Shown here piece after piece: positions 43,801 to 52,203 of a DNA stretch of 64,000 bases (positions within the stretch are counted from its first letter, which is position 1; every line of letters starts with the position of its first letter). The notes below the pieces were generated by a model. It saw only the letters and a list, made by a program, of their open reading frames with translations, ran no database searches and had not been told where the DNA came from. The position numbers were made by a program, and so were the translations under genes. Source of the DNA: Nocardia aurea (GTDB taxonomy: Bacteria; Actinomycetota; Actinomycetes; Mycobacteriales; Mycobacteriaceae); assembly GCF_003123685.1 (NCBI RefSeq), contig NZ_QCYJ01000005.1, positions 648,905 through 712,904 on the forward strand, read 5' to 3'.

Positions 43801-44593
43801 CCTGGAAACGGGATTGTCCGGCGGGCTCGGAGGTGCGAGTCAGGCGGGTGCCGGTATCGAAACAGGGTTGTCCGGGGCGCTGGGCGGTGCGGGCGAAGTA
43901 GGCGCCGGTGTGGAGTCCGGTGTGCTCGGTGGCGCGGGCCAGGTGGGGTCCGGTGTCGAAACGGGGCTGTCGGGCGCGCTGGGCGGTGCGGGACACGTGG
44001 GTTCCGGGTTGGAGACCGGATTGTCGGGAGCGCTCGGTAGCGCGGACCACGTCGACGCTGGTGGAGCCCTCGGCGGTGCGGGCCAGGTCGGTGCAGGTGG
44101 TGCGGGTCAGGTGGGGTCCGGGTTGGAGACCGGGCTCGGCACCGCGGCGGACCTCGGCGCGGGTGCGGCAGGCGGTTCGACGTCGGGTCTGGATTCGACC
44201 GGCCATATCGGCTCGGGTCTGGAGACCGGTCTGTCGACCGGCGGCGGCCTGACCGGCGGACTCGAATCGGGTCTCACGACCGGCGGTGCACTGGGCGGGA
44301 GCGCGGCCTCCGGGCTCGGCGGTGCCGTCGATCACGGTGTCGGCGTAGGTGGTTCGGCCGCCGGCGCGGGGTCGTTCGATACGGGCGCGCAGGGCGATGG
44401 CGGCCACGGTGTCGGTGCGACAGCGTCCAGCGCGCTGTCCTCGACCGCGAATACCTGGTCGTCGCTGGATGTTTCGAGCGCGTTCGGTTCGGGTCTGGAC
44501 AGTTCGGTCACCGGCGATGCCGGGTTGTTCGGCGCGGCCGACTCCGCTGTCGACGCAGGCGCCGATCCGTCCGCCGACGCGTTCCTGCACTGA
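40808..44593 (+). CDS. iniB: IniB-like giant glycine/alanine-repeat protein
   Basis: This 1261-aa protein has the conserved IniB N-terminal domain (about 1-75, MTPNAILEFILGLLRDREAA, then NPEQALAAAGLAAVTPEDIAAVAP). From about residue 75 to near the end it consists of degenerate 8-14-residue Gly/Ala repeats of the GAGLGGALxG type, with Asp, Val and Thr at fixed spots. A Ser-rich tail ends it (DVSSAFGSGLDSSVTGDAG). M. tuberculosis IniB is 479 aa, so this is far longer. AGGAG lies 11 bases before the ATG. No secretion signal is visible. It heads iniB-iniA-iniC, which in mycobacteria is induced by cell-wall inhibitors such as isoniazid. Confidence 0.9.
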   Translation: MTPNAILEFILGLLRDREAALGYCANPEQALAAAGLAAVTPEDIAAVAPMVAESALVAGGSQLSAIVAAGGNAAAAAAVTAGAVAAADAGIGLGADAQTGADISLNGDTGLDLDLGVGLDSALDAGLQVGAGIGAGIDAGLNALADLTTTIGGAFGLGGSTGADIDVDLDAGLGGALDGAAGLGAGLGGALGAGAGLGGALDGTVGAVADLGAGLGGALGGALGAATGLGAGLNGAIDGVAGAAAGLGVGLNGALGGVADAAAGLGTGLDGALNGVVGATGDLGAGLNGALGAGAGLNGALDSTVGAAADLGAGLGGAAGVVGDVGAGLGGALDGTVGAVGDVGAGLGGALSGAVDAGAGLGGAAGVVGDVGAGLGGALDGTVGAVGDVGAGLGGAVGAGGALGGAAGTVGDLGADLGGALGGAVGAGADAGAELGGALDGAAGLGAGLGGALGAGAGLGGALGAGADLGGALDSIGGAVADSAAGLGGAVDGGAGVGAELGGALGSTVGAVTDLDADIDAALNGSLGAASEVGAGLNGALGGAVEAGAGLEGALGGVVGAASGLGGALDGALDATAGAGIDLDGVSDVAAGAGIGLDGALGAGLETGLGGAVGAAAGLGGAAEAGLNGAAGAATDVGAGLETGLDGIPGVGADLNAAVDGALGTAAGIGGAVDGAAGVGADLTGAVDGALGTAAGIGGAVDGAAGVGADLTGAVDGALGTAAGIGGAVDGAAGVGADLTGAVDGALDSAAGAGASAGLGGAVDGTVGAVADLGAGLGGAVDAAVGGAADLGAGLDGALGVATGVGGEVGAGVGGAVGAGAQGVSGLEASVATGVGAALGAGAEIGGGLETGLSGGLDAVGGGGASVTAVLGNSVGAVGQVGSGLEAGLSGALGAAGQLGSDVDSGLSIGLGGAGQAGAGIGAAVESGVGLGGGLAAGLGGALGAAGQAGAGVDGALGAAGQVGSGLESGLSGALGGASSVGAGIGGALGGAGQVGSGLETGLSGGLGGASQAGAGIETGLSGALGGAGEVGAGVESGVLGGAGQVGSGVETGLSGALGGAGHVGSGLETGLSGALGSADHVDAGGALGGAGQVGAGGAGQVGSGLETGLGTAADLGAGAAGGSTSGLDSTGHIGSGLETGLSTGGGLTGGLESGLTTGGALGGSAASGLGGAVDHGVGVGGSAAGAGSFDTGAQGDGGHGVGATASSALSSTANTWSSLDVSSAFGSGLDSSVTGDAGLFGAADSAVDAGADPSADAFLH
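41741..41996 (+). repeat. 138-bp-period direct repeat in iniB
   Basis: About 118 bp starting at 41741 recur at 41879 with only a few third-position differences, for example in the stretch that begins GGCAGGAGTTGTCGGCGATG. The period is 46 codons, so the frame is kept. Confidence 0.8.
42755..43051 (+). repeat. 84-bp tandem repeats in iniB
   Basis: Three full units (starts 42755, 42839, 42923) and a partial one (43007) encode a 28-residue block beginning GVGADLTGAVDGALGTAAG. The units are almost identical at DNA level, unlike the surrounding degenerate repeats, so the expansion is recent. Confidence 0.9.
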
Positions 44594-44610
44594 AAGAGGT
44601 CGACACCGCG

Positions 44611-46509
44611 ATGGGGACTCCCACACCCACTCCGCCCGCCGCGCCCGCGGTGCCGCTGCTGGCGGTGCTCGCCGACACCATCGCGGCGGCGCGCGCGGCG
44701 GGGCGCGACGATCTGGTCGGTCGCCTGGAGGCGGCGGCGAGCCGGGTCCGCGATCCGCGCCGCCGCATCGTCGTCACCGGACAGTCGGACCAGGGTAAGA
44801 GCCGTTTCGTCAACGCTCTGCTCGATATCGACATCTGCCCGGTGGGTGACGACACCACGACGACGGCGCCCATGCTGCTCGCTCCCGGCCCGAAGGCGCG
44901 GGCCGTGCTGGTGCTCGCCGGTCCGCAGCAGGGAGCGCAGGAGACGCGCGTCGAGGTTCCGATCGAGGAACTCGGCTCGGTCACCGCGCGCTCACCGATC
45001 ACACAGGGTCGACGAATCCTGCGCTGGGAGGTGGAGGTGCCGAATCCGCTGCTGGCCGACGGGATCGTCCTGGTCGACACCCCCGGGGTCGGCGGGCACG
45101 GAAGTTCCGGTGCGGCGGGGGTTCTCGGCATGGCGCAGGGGGCGGACGCGGTACTCGTGCTCTCCGACGCGTCCACCGAATTGACCGAACCGGAACTCGC
45201 GTTCCTGCGTCAGGTTCGCGAGTTGTGCCCGAACCTGGCGCTGTTGCTCACCAAGACCGATATGTATCCGCACTGGCGGCGGGTGCACGAGGCCGATCTG
45301 CGCCATATCGGCGCGGCGGGCCTCGAGGTGCCGATCATTCCGGTGTCGTCGCTGCTGCGATCGCACGCGCTGCGGTTGCAGGACGCCCAACTCGGTGTCG
45401 AATCGGGATTCGGTGTGCTGTATCAGTTCCTGCGCGACCAGGTCGTCGCCCGCGATCAGGCCGCGACCAGGGATCTGGTCGCCCGCGACATCCATTCGGC
45501 GGCAGAACATCTGGCGTTGGCGTTGGGCAGTGAGCTGGTCGCGCTGCGTGATCCGGGTCAGGGCGCCGCGGCGATCGGTGAATTGCAGTCCGCGCGCGCC
45601 TCGGCCGAACAGTTGCAGCGGCGTACCGCGGCGTGGCAGCAGACCCTCGCGGACGGCATCACCGATCTGGCGGGCGACGTCGATCACGATCTGCGAGATC
45701 GGCTGCGCGGCATCGCCCGTACCGGGGAGGAATGGATCGACGAGAACGATCCCGGCCGCAGCTGGGACAGCATCGCCGAATGGCTCACGGGCACGGTCGA
45801 TACCGCGATCGGTGACAATCTGCTCTGGACCCATCGGCGCGCGGTCCTGCTGGCCGAACGGGTCGCCGAACATTTCACCGATGTGGGCGCGGTCGAACTG
45901 CCCGATGTGCGGACCGGTCACGACAGCGACGAATCCCGTGCCGGTGCGGGCACTCTCGGCGAGCTGGAGCCGGATATCGGCTTCGCGAGCAAACTGCTCG
46001 TCGGTATGCGAGGTTCGTACGGTGGCGTCCTGATGGTCGGACTCGCCACCACGTTCGCGGGGCTCGCCATGCTCAATCCGATATCCATCGGGGCGGGTGT
46101 CATCGTGGGCGGCAAGGCATTCCGCGACGACAAGCAGGCGCGGCTGGCGCGCAGGCGCAACGAGGCCAAGACGGCGGTGCGCCGTTTCGTCGACGATGTC
46201 GCCTTCCAGGCGGGCAAGGATTCCAAGGACCGCCTGCACCGGATCCACCGCGCGCTGCGCGATCACTACAGCGGCGTGGCCGAACGCAGTCTGCGCTCGA
46301 TCGACGATTCGCTGCGGGCCGCGCAGGAGGCGGCGTCGATGGAGGCGGCGAGGCGCACCGAACGCTGCCAGGTACTCGAACAGCAACTGCGCGCCGTCGC
46401 GGAACTGCGCAGGCATGCCGACGCGGGGCAGCGGGCCATCGCCGCTACCGGCACCGCGACCCCCGTTGCCGCACCCGAGGAAAGGAGCGTCGGTACGGTA
46501 ACCCCGTGA
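44611..46509 (+). CDS. iniA: IniA dynamin-like GTPase
   Basis: This 632-aa bacterial dynamin-like protein has P-loop VVTGQSDQGKSRFVNALL (about 54-71), switch threonines DDTTTTAP (about 79-86), DTPGVGG (about 155-161) and a G4 motif LLTKTD (about 213-218). A long helical stalk with a central hydrophobic hairpin (about 485-505, VLMVGLATTFAGLAMLNPIS) and basic residues after it follow. M. tuberculosis IniA remodels membranes and supports tolerance to cell-wall drugs. AAAGAGG is upstream. Its end overlaps iniC by 4 bases (GTGA). Confidence 0.9.
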   Translation: MGTPTPTPPAAPAVPLLAVLADTIAAARAAGRDDLVGRLEAAASRVRDPRRRIVVTGQSDQGKSRFVNALLDIDICPVGDDTTTTAPMLLAPGPKARAVLVLAGPQQGAQETRVEVPIEELGSVTARSPITQGRRILRWEVEVPNPLLADGIVLVDTPGVGGHGSSGAAGVLGMAQGADAVLVLSDASTELTEPELAFLRQVRELCPNLALLLTKTDMYPHWRRVHEADLRHIGAAGLEVPIIPVSSLLRSHALRLQDAQLGVESGFGVLYQFLRDQVVARDQAATRDLVARDIHSAAEHLALALGSELVALRDPGQGAAAIGELQSARASAEQLQRRTAAWQQTLADGITDLAGDVDHDLRDRLRGIARTGEEWIDENDPGRSWDSIAEWLTGTVDTAIGDNLLWTHRRAVLLAERVAEHFTDVGAVELPDVRTGHDSDESRAGAGTLGELEPDIGFASKLLVGMRGSYGGVLMVGLATTFAGLAMLNPISIGAGVIVGGKAFRDDKQARLARRRNEAKTAVRRFVDDVAFQAGKDSKDRLHRIHRALRDHYSGVAERSLRSIDDSLRAAQEAASMEAARRTERCQVLEQQLRAVAELRRHADAGQRAIAATGTATPVAAPEERSVGTVTP

Positions 46510-48038
46510 ACAGCGAGACCGGGATCGCGCCCGGCATCGTGGCCGAGGCACATCGGCTGGTCGGTGCCGCACGGCAGGAATTCGCGCGCGAGCCGCGAGC
46601 GCGCGCGCTGCTGGCCGAATGCGCCCGACGCCTGGAGCAGCCGTTGCGGGTGGCGTTGGCGGGTTCGATCAAGGCCGGTAAGTCGACACTGCTGAACGCG
46701 CTGGTCGGCCAGGACATCGCGCCGACCGACGCCACCGAATGCACACGTGTCGTCACCTGGTACCGCCACGGTTCGACCCCGGGCGTCACGGCATACGCCC
46801 CGGACGGTTCCACCGCCAATGTGGTGGTGCGCCGGGGCGGCGGCACCCACGGGCTGACCTTCGATCTGGAGCGTCTGAACTGGAACGCGCCCGGGCCGCG
46901 CCCGGTGGATCACCTCGAAGTGGAGTGGCCGTCGGCGACACTCGCCGCCACCACCATCATCGATACGCCGGGTACCTCGTCGTTGTCGCGGGAAGTGTCG
47001 ATGCGCACCGCGCGCCTGCTCACCCCGGAGGACGACCGGTCCGGTCGCGGGGCGGGACCGATCCTGCCCGGCGCCGACGCGGTCGTCTACCTGCTGCGCA
47101 GACTCGATGCCACCGACATCACCTTCCTCGAACGTATCGGCGCGCGCGCCGGTCGCGGCGGCCCGCTCGGTGTGGTCGGCGTGGTCTCTCGGGCCGACGA
47201 GATCGGCGCGGGTCGTATCGACGCCCTGCATTCCGCGCGTGAGGTCGCGGTCCGGTTCGCGGGAGAGTTGGAGCGAACGGGCCTGTGCCAGGCCGTTATT
47301 CCGGTCGCGGGTCTGCTGGCTTTCGCCGCGGCGACCCTGCGTCAGCAGGAGTTCACGGCTTTCGAGGCGCTGGCGGGTGTCCCGGTCGACGAACTCGGCG
47401 CCGCGATGCTGTCGGTGGACCGTTTCGCCCGCCCCGATATCGCGCTCCCGGTCGCGCCGGAGTTGCGCGCGCAGCTGTCCGAACGATTCGGCATGTTCGG
47501 AATCCGTATGGCGGTCACCCTGATTCGACTCGGCGTCCGCGATTCGGCCACTCTCGCCGCCGAATTGACCGACCGCAGCGGCGTCGACGAATTGCGTTCG
47601 GTCCTCGACGTGCAGTTCGGACAGCGCGCCGACCAGCTCAAAGCCCATTCGGCGCTGTCGGCCCTGGCGGGGGTGCTCGCCGCGTATCCCGGCACCGCGG
47701 CCGACCGCCTTCGTCCGCGGGTCGGCACTCTGCTCGCCGACGTGCACGGTTTCGCCGAACTCCGGCTGCTCGGTCGCCTGCGCACCGACGAATTGACCCT
47801 CCCCCCGGCCGACCTGGCCGAACTCCACCGTCTGATCGGCGGTTCGGGAATCGCCGCGCACCTGCGCCTGGGCATACCCCCCGATACATCCCCGGACCAG
47901 CAGCGCGCCGCCGCCGTCGCCGCCGTCCGCAAATGGCGCGACCGCGCACGTCATCCGCTGGCCGACCAGTTCACCCGCTCGGCCTGTCTCACCGCCGCCC
48001 GCAGCGCGGAAGGAACCCTCGGCCTTCTGCCCGGCTGA
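46506..48038 (+). CDS. iniC: IniC dynamin-like GTPase
   Basis: This 510-aa partner of IniA has P-loop VALAGSIKAGKSTLLNALVG (about 49-68), TECTRVVTW (switch I), TIIDTPGTSSL (about 147-157) and VVSRADEIGAG (G4-like, about 229-239). Helical regions follow without the membrane hairpin seen in IniA, so it may join the membrane through IniA (inference). Start GTG overlaps the iniA stop. It is the last gene of iniBAC. Confidence 0.9.
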   Translation: MNSETGIAPGIVAEAHRLVGAARQEFAREPRARALLAECARRLEQPLRVALAGSIKAGKSTLLNALVGQDIAPTDATECTRVVTWYRHGSTPGVTAYAPDGSTANVVVRRGGGTHGLTFDLERLNWNAPGPRPVDHLEVEWPSATLAATTIIDTPGTSSLSREVSMRTARLLTPEDDRSGRGAGPILPGADAVVYLLRRLDATDITFLERIGARAGRGGPLGVVGVVSRADEIGAGRIDALHSAREVAVRFAGELERTGLCQAVIPVAGLLAFAAATLRQQEFTAFEALAGVPVDELGAAMLSVDRFARPDIALPVAPELRAQLSERFGMFGIRMAVTLIRLGVRDSATLAAELTDRSGVDELRSVLDVQFGQRADQLKAHSALSALAGVLAAYPGTAADRLRPRVGTLLADVHGFAELRLLGRLRTDELTLPPADLAELHRLIGGSGIAAHLRLGIPPDTSPDQQRAAAVAAVRKWRDRARHPLADQFTRSACLTAARSAEGTLGLLPG

Positions 48039-48235
48039 GTGATCACCGATGTTCCGGACATCCGTCGAGCATGGTCCCCGGCCGGATCGTGGCCGCGCGG
48101 CCGCTCGGCATATCCGGCATCCGCGCGCGTTCCCACCGCGCGGTGGTTTCCACGAAATCGTCGCCACCACCGAAAACCGGTGTGAACAGCGCGGCGCGGG
48201 GTAGGCGATCGGTATCCGAGCGTCTGGAGGTCGTG

Positions 48236-48877
48236 ATGACTGAACGACAGATAGTCGAGGAACTTCTGGAACAGGCGGGGACCACCTTCGCGGAGGAGGC
48301 CGGAATCTCCCTCGCGGACAAACCCGCGCCGCTTTTCCAACTCTTGGTGCTGGCCGAACTGCTCAGCGCGCGAATTTCGGCCCGGCTCGCCGTCGCCACG
48401 GCGGAAGAACTCGTGAAGAGTGGCTATCGGACACCGCAGCGAGTCGCGGATGCGGGATGGCAGGAACTCGTCGACGTGCTCGGGCGAGCCCACTACCGCC
48501 GTTACGACGAGAGCACCGCGACCCGCCTCGGCGAGGTCGCCATCGACGTGATCGACCGCTTCGACGGTGACCTGCGCAAACTCGCCGAGCAGGCCGACGG
48601 TGATCCGCGGCGTGCCGCCCAACTCCTCGAAGAGTTCAAGGGGATAGGCCCGACCGGGAGCGCGATATTCCTGCGCGAAGTACAGCAGGTGTGGCCGTGG
48701 GTCCGGCCCTATTTCGATGATCGCGCCCTCCAGGGCGCGCGCCGCCTCGATCTCCCCGGCAAGCCCGGGGAACTGGCCGATCTGGCCCCGCGCCGGTCGG
48801 CGGCCCTAGCCGCGGCGCTGGTCCGCGTCACCCTCGACGACGACCTGGCCGAACGAGTCCACGCCACGGCGTCATGA
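48236..48877 (+). CDS. HhH-GPD-fold (endonuclease III-like) protein
   Basis: This 213-aa protein has a helix-hairpin-helix LLEEFKGIGPTGSAIFLREV (about 137-156) followed by WPWVRPYFDDRALQGARRL, whose Asp is where HhH-GPD glycosylases carry their catalytic Asp. The Lys typical of bifunctional EndoIII is absent, as are the Fe-S cysteines. It may be a monofunctional base-excision enzyme or a non-catalytic relative. GGAGG 6 bases upstream of ATG 48236 sets the start. Confidence 0.75.
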   Translation: MTERQIVEELLEQAGTTFAEEAGISLADKPAPLFQLLVLAELLSARISARLAVATAEELVKSGYRTPQRVADAGWQELVDVLGRAHYRRYDESTATRLGEVAIDVIDRFDGDLRKLAEQADGDPRRAAQLLEEFKGIGPTGSAIFLREVQQVWPWVRPYFDDRALQGARRLDLPGKPGELADLAPRRSAALAAALVRVTLDDDLAERVHATAS

Positions 48878-49059
48878 TCGCCGTCGATCCTGCCGCGTCC
48901 AAGACGGTGGGGGAACCTGCCGAGTGGTGCGCTGGCGCCGAGGATGGGCCGAGAGGCGGTGCTGCTCTGGTCCCAGGGACAGGCTGACCGGTCGCTGTGA
49001 CAGCTCGACGGCGTGCCGACCCGGTCACCGAACAGCGACCGCCGACGCCCCGACCACCC

Positions 49060-50217
49060 TCACGGCGTGAGCGCCCGCCCCGTCGGATCGATCAGAATCT
49101 TCGCGTGCGCTCCCGGATCGGCGAGGGCGGCGAACGCGTTGCCGACGCCGTCGAGTCCGACGGTGCCGGTGATGAGCGGCGTGGGATTCACCTTGCCGTC
49201 GGCGATGAGGTGCAGCGTGTCGCGGAATTCGCCGGGGTCATAGCCGAAGGCGAAACGCAGGTCGATTTCCTTGTTGACGGCCATGGCGGGCTGGAACCGG
49301 TCGGTCTCCATGCAGACGCCGACGACGACGACCCTGGTGAGCGGCGGTGCGGCGGTGATGATCTGGTCGATGACGCCGGGTACCCCGACACATTCGAACA
49401 CCACCGGCCCTTTCGGCCCCGCGTCCAGTTTCCCGGCCAGCCGGAACGCGTACCACCACGGCAGTTTCGGGATGCCGCGCAGTTTCTCCATGGTGTCGAA
49501 GCCGAGTCCGAGAATGTCGGTGACGCCGTTGATCCGGCGTTTCGGCGCGGCGTCCCAGGGGGATCCGTCCGCCGGGTCGACGACGATGTCGGCACCGCAC
49601 ACCGTCGCGAGTTCGCGGCGGCGCGGGGAGAAATCGCTGGCGATCACGGTGCGCGCGCCGACCGCTTTCAACATCGTGATCACCGCGAGCCCGATCGGAC
49701 CGCATCCGATGACGAACGCGGTCTGCCCTTTGCCCACCTGCCCCCTGCGCACCGCGTGCCAGGCCACGGCCATGGGTTCGGTGAGGGCGGCGTGTTCGGC
49801 GGACAATCCGTTCGGTATCGGCATGGTCATCGATTCCTGCACGACCACCTGCTCGGCGTAGGCGCCGGGCGCGGCGGTGGACAGCCCGGTCAGATGCGGT
49901 TCGCCGTCGCGGCGCACGACCGGCAGGGCGACCACCGGTGTTCCGGTACGCCAGCGCCGGTGACAGTCCGGGCCGTATTCGACTATCGCGCCGCTGAATT
50001 CGTGTCCGAGGACGACGCGCTGCGATGTGCGCATGAAACGGTCGTAGCCGGTGGCCGTCGCAAGGTCCGCCATGGCGTCGGCGTGGGTGCGGGCGTGCAG
50101 GTCGGAGCCGCAGATTCCGCAGCGGGTGACGTCGATGAGGATCTGCCCGGGTCCGGGTACCGGGGTGGGCAGATCCTCGACCGTGAATTCGGTATTCGTG
50201 ACGACCGCGGCCCGCAT
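49060..50217 (-). CDS. Zinc-dependent alcohol dehydrogenase (MDR family)
   Basis: This 385-aa enzyme has catalytic-zinc ligands in TRCGICGSDLHARTH (about 32-46) and LGHEFSGAIVEYG (about 69-81), and the NAD(P) Rossmann AFVIGCGPIGLAVITMLKAVG (read as its two halves, about 172-192). The structural-zinc four-Cys loop is absent. The substrate is unknown. AGGAG precedes the ATG, which is also where homology begins. Confidence 0.9.
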   Translation of the reverse strand: MRAAVVTNTEFTVEDLPTPVPGPGQILIDVTRCGICGSDLHARTHADAMADLATATGYDRFMRTSQRVVLGHEFSGAIVEYGPDCHRRWRTGTPVVALPVVRRDGEPHLTGLSTAAPGAYAEQVVVQESMTMPIPNGLSAEHAALTEPMAVAWHAVRRGQVGKGQTAFVIGCGPIGLAVITMLKAVGARTVIASDFSPRRRELATVCGADIVVDPADGSPWDAAPKRRINGVTDILGLGFDTMEKLRGIPKLPWWYAFRLAGKLDAGPKGPVVFECVGVPGVIDQIITAAPPLTRVVVVGVCMETDRFQPAMAVNKEIDLRFAFGYDPGEFRDTLHLIADGKVNPTPLITGTVGLDGVGNAFAALADPGAHAKILIDPTGRALTP

Positions 50218-50292
50218 GACGATCTCCTCGTATCGATGATGTGCGACCCACGTTACTGCTGCCCACCGGCCCGGATCTCCCGGCGCGGCGCT

Positions 50293-50327
50293 GGCGGGTG
50301 GGAGTCGCGCACGGGCTCCCACCCGCC
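50293..50327 (-). terminator. Terminator after the exporter operon
   Basis: GGCGGGTGGGAG (50293-50304) and CTCCCACCCGCC (50316-50327) form a perfect 12-bp stem with an 11-nt loop. It lies 3 bases beyond the stop of the small ORF downstream of the MFS gene. Confidence 0.75.
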
Positions 50328-50330
50328 GCG

Positions 50331-50411
50331 CTAGTCCGGTTCGCGCAGGACCGGGACGCCGATGGCGGTATCCACCGTCGATCGGCCGCGCCCCACGACC
50401 AGTACGTCCAT
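50331..50411 (-). CDS. Possible 26-aa peptide coupled to the MFS exporter
   Basis: The ATG overlaps the TGA of the MFS gene (TGATG) and GGAAGGAG lies about 10 bases upstream. The frame encodes 26 residues (MDVLVVGRGRSTVD...) and stops 3 bases before a strong terminator. No homologue is known to me. The coupling and terminator position argue that it is translated, but its size leaves room for chance. Confidence 0.4.
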   Translation of the reverse strand: MDVLVVGRGRSTVDTAIGVPVLREPD

Positions 50412-52123
50412 CACACGGGTGCTCCTTCCTGAACCTGGTCGTCCATGTCGTATTCGCGCGTTTCGAGTTTGGCCTCGCGCGGCAGGGCCAGGAATCCGAG
50501 GCAGACCAGAGCGAGCAGGCCGATTCCGAACCAGAGCGTGTAGCGGAAGGTGTGGGCGAAGTTCACCGCGTTGGCCTCGCTCCCGGCGTCGGTGAGTATC
50601 TGTCCGACGGTCCCGCCCTCCGGTCCGGCGGTGGAAACGCAGCTGTCCGGGATCGCGGTGGGATCGACCTGCGCGGACCGATCGCGCACGCAGGCGGCGA
50701 AATCGGCGAGTATCTGCCGCACACCGGGTTCCGGTACCCCCGCCGCGCTGAGTTCGGCGCGCACCTGCGGGACCACCGCTTCCACGCCGCGCGCGGAATC
50801 GTGATCGAGTTGGGTGAAGAAGACGACGCCCACCAACGCGACGCCGAGCGCGGTGCCCAATTGCTGGCCGGTGTTGAGCAGGCCCGACGCCGACCCGGCC
50901 TCGCGCGCGGGCACCTGCCCCAGCAGCAGATCGATGGTCGGCGCGACCACCATGCCGAAGCCCGCGCCGGTCAGCAGCAGCGGGAAAACCATCTGCGAGG
51001 AGTTCATGTCCGCGCCGTAGTGGGCGGCGAGCCAGCCGTAGAGGCCGAACCCGGCGGCGTTCGTCAGGCCGCCCGCGATCAGCACCCGCCTGCCGAAACG
51101 CGGCGCGAGCGCGCCGACCGACACCCCCGCCCCGACACCCGCGCCGACCGCGAAGAACACCGAGGTGAGCCCGGCCCGCATCGGTGACCAGCCCAGACCC
51201 GCCTGCATGAACAGCGTCCACACCAGGAAGAAGCCGCCGAGCCCGATCCAGAATGTCAGCCAGCTGCCGAGTCCGAGGGCGAAGGGGCGTGATCGGAACA
51301 GGTCGAGGTCGACCAGCGGCGAGCCCACGGTCCGCGCTCGTCGCCGCTCGTAGGCGATGAAGGCCGCGAAGGTGGCCGCCGCCGCCGCCATCATGACGAA
51401 AGTCCATGCGGGCCAATCGAGTCGGCGTCCTTCGGCGAGCGGGAAGACGAGCAGCAGTATCGCTGCGATCGCGAGCACCATGCCGACGACGTCGAGTCGC
51501 GGCGGGTTGGGTGAGCGGGAATCGTTCATGAACACGGCGGCCGCGACGAGCGCGACGATGCCCACCGGAATATTGACCAGGAAGATCGGCCGCCACGCCG
51601 ATCCGAACAGATCCCACTCCACGAGCACCCCGCCCAGGGCCAGACCGACCGCCGAGGCGGATCCACCGACGCCGCTGTAGATCGCGATCGCCTTCGCCTG
51701 TTCTTTTCTCTGAAAAGTAGTACGGATAATCGCGAGGATCTGGGGAACCATCAGCGCCCCCATCGCGCCCTGGGCGAAACGTGAGGCGATGAGCGCGGCG
51801 GGATCGGCGCTCAGTCCGCAGGCCGCCGAGGCGAGGGTGAAACCGGCCATGCCGACGAGGAAGACGCGTTTGCGCCCGTAGATGTCGCCGAGCCGGCCGC
51901 CGGTGATGAGCACCGCGGCGAAGGACAGGACGTAGGCGGCGATGATCCATTCCAGCTGCGAGTACTCGGCTCCCAGATCGTTCTGGATGCTGGGGATCGC
52001 GACATTGACGATCGTGACGTCGAGCAGGTCCATGAAGCCCGCCGCCAGGACGACGGCGAAGGCGATCCAGCGTCGCGGATCCTGCGTGGGCGAGTCGGGC
52101 GGGTTTTCGAGGTCGGGTTCCAC
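50411..52123 (-). CDS. MFS drug exporter, DHA2 (EmrB/QacA) type, 14 TM
   Basis: This 570-aa protein has 14 predicted membrane helices. It carries motif C-like FMDLLDVTIVNVAIPSIQ (about 30-47), motif A GGRLGDIYGRKRVF (about 75-88) and GPGxP-like GALMVPQILAIIRTTF. A loop near the C-terminus with two Cys (about 465-500) lies before the last helix. The family exports drugs with protons. The GTG start at 52123 is used. It is divergent from a MarR regulator, which probably represses it. Confidence 0.9.
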   Translation of the reverse strand: MEPDLENPPDSPTQDPRRWIAFAVVLAAGFMDLLDVTIVNVAIPSIQNDLGAEYSQLEWIIAAYVLSFAAVLITGGRLGDIYGRKRVFLVGMAGFTLASAACGLSADPAALIASRFAQGAMGALMVPQILAIIRTTFQRKEQAKAIAIYSGVGGSASAVGLALGGVLVEWDLFGSAWRPIFLVNIPVGIVALVAAAVFMNDSRSPNPPRLDVVGMVLAIAAILLLVFPLAEGRRLDWPAWTFVMMAAAAATFAAFIAYERRRARTVGSPLVDLDLFRSRPFALGLGSWLTFWIGLGGFFLVWTLFMQAGLGWSPMRAGLTSVFFAVGAGVGAGVSVGALAPRFGRRVLIAGGLTNAAGFGLYGWLAAHYGADMNSSQMVFPLLLTGAGFGMVVAPTIDLLLGQVPAREAGSASGLLNTGQQLGTALGVALVGVVFFTQLDHDSARGVEAVVPQVRAELSAAGVPEPGVRQILADFAACVRDRSAQVDPTAIPDSCVSTAGPEGGTVGQILTDAGSEANAVNFAHTFRYTLWFGIGLLALVCLGFLALPREAKLETREYDMDDQVQEGAPV

Positions 52124-52203
52124 GGCGTTCTCTCTTCGATTCGATGGGATGTGCCGACTCCCAAACTATGCACCTCTAGTGACTATCAATCAAGATGGCA
52201 ATC

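Noticed and set aside
41304..44252. Repeats of iniB as a CRISPR or satellite array
   Set aside because: The period keeps the reading frame, there are no unique spacers of constant length, and the repeats encode a regular peptide.
47285..48235. N-terminal extension of the HhH-GPD frame back into iniC
   Set aside because: Arg-rich, out of frame with iniC; GGAGG before ATG 48236 marks the real start.
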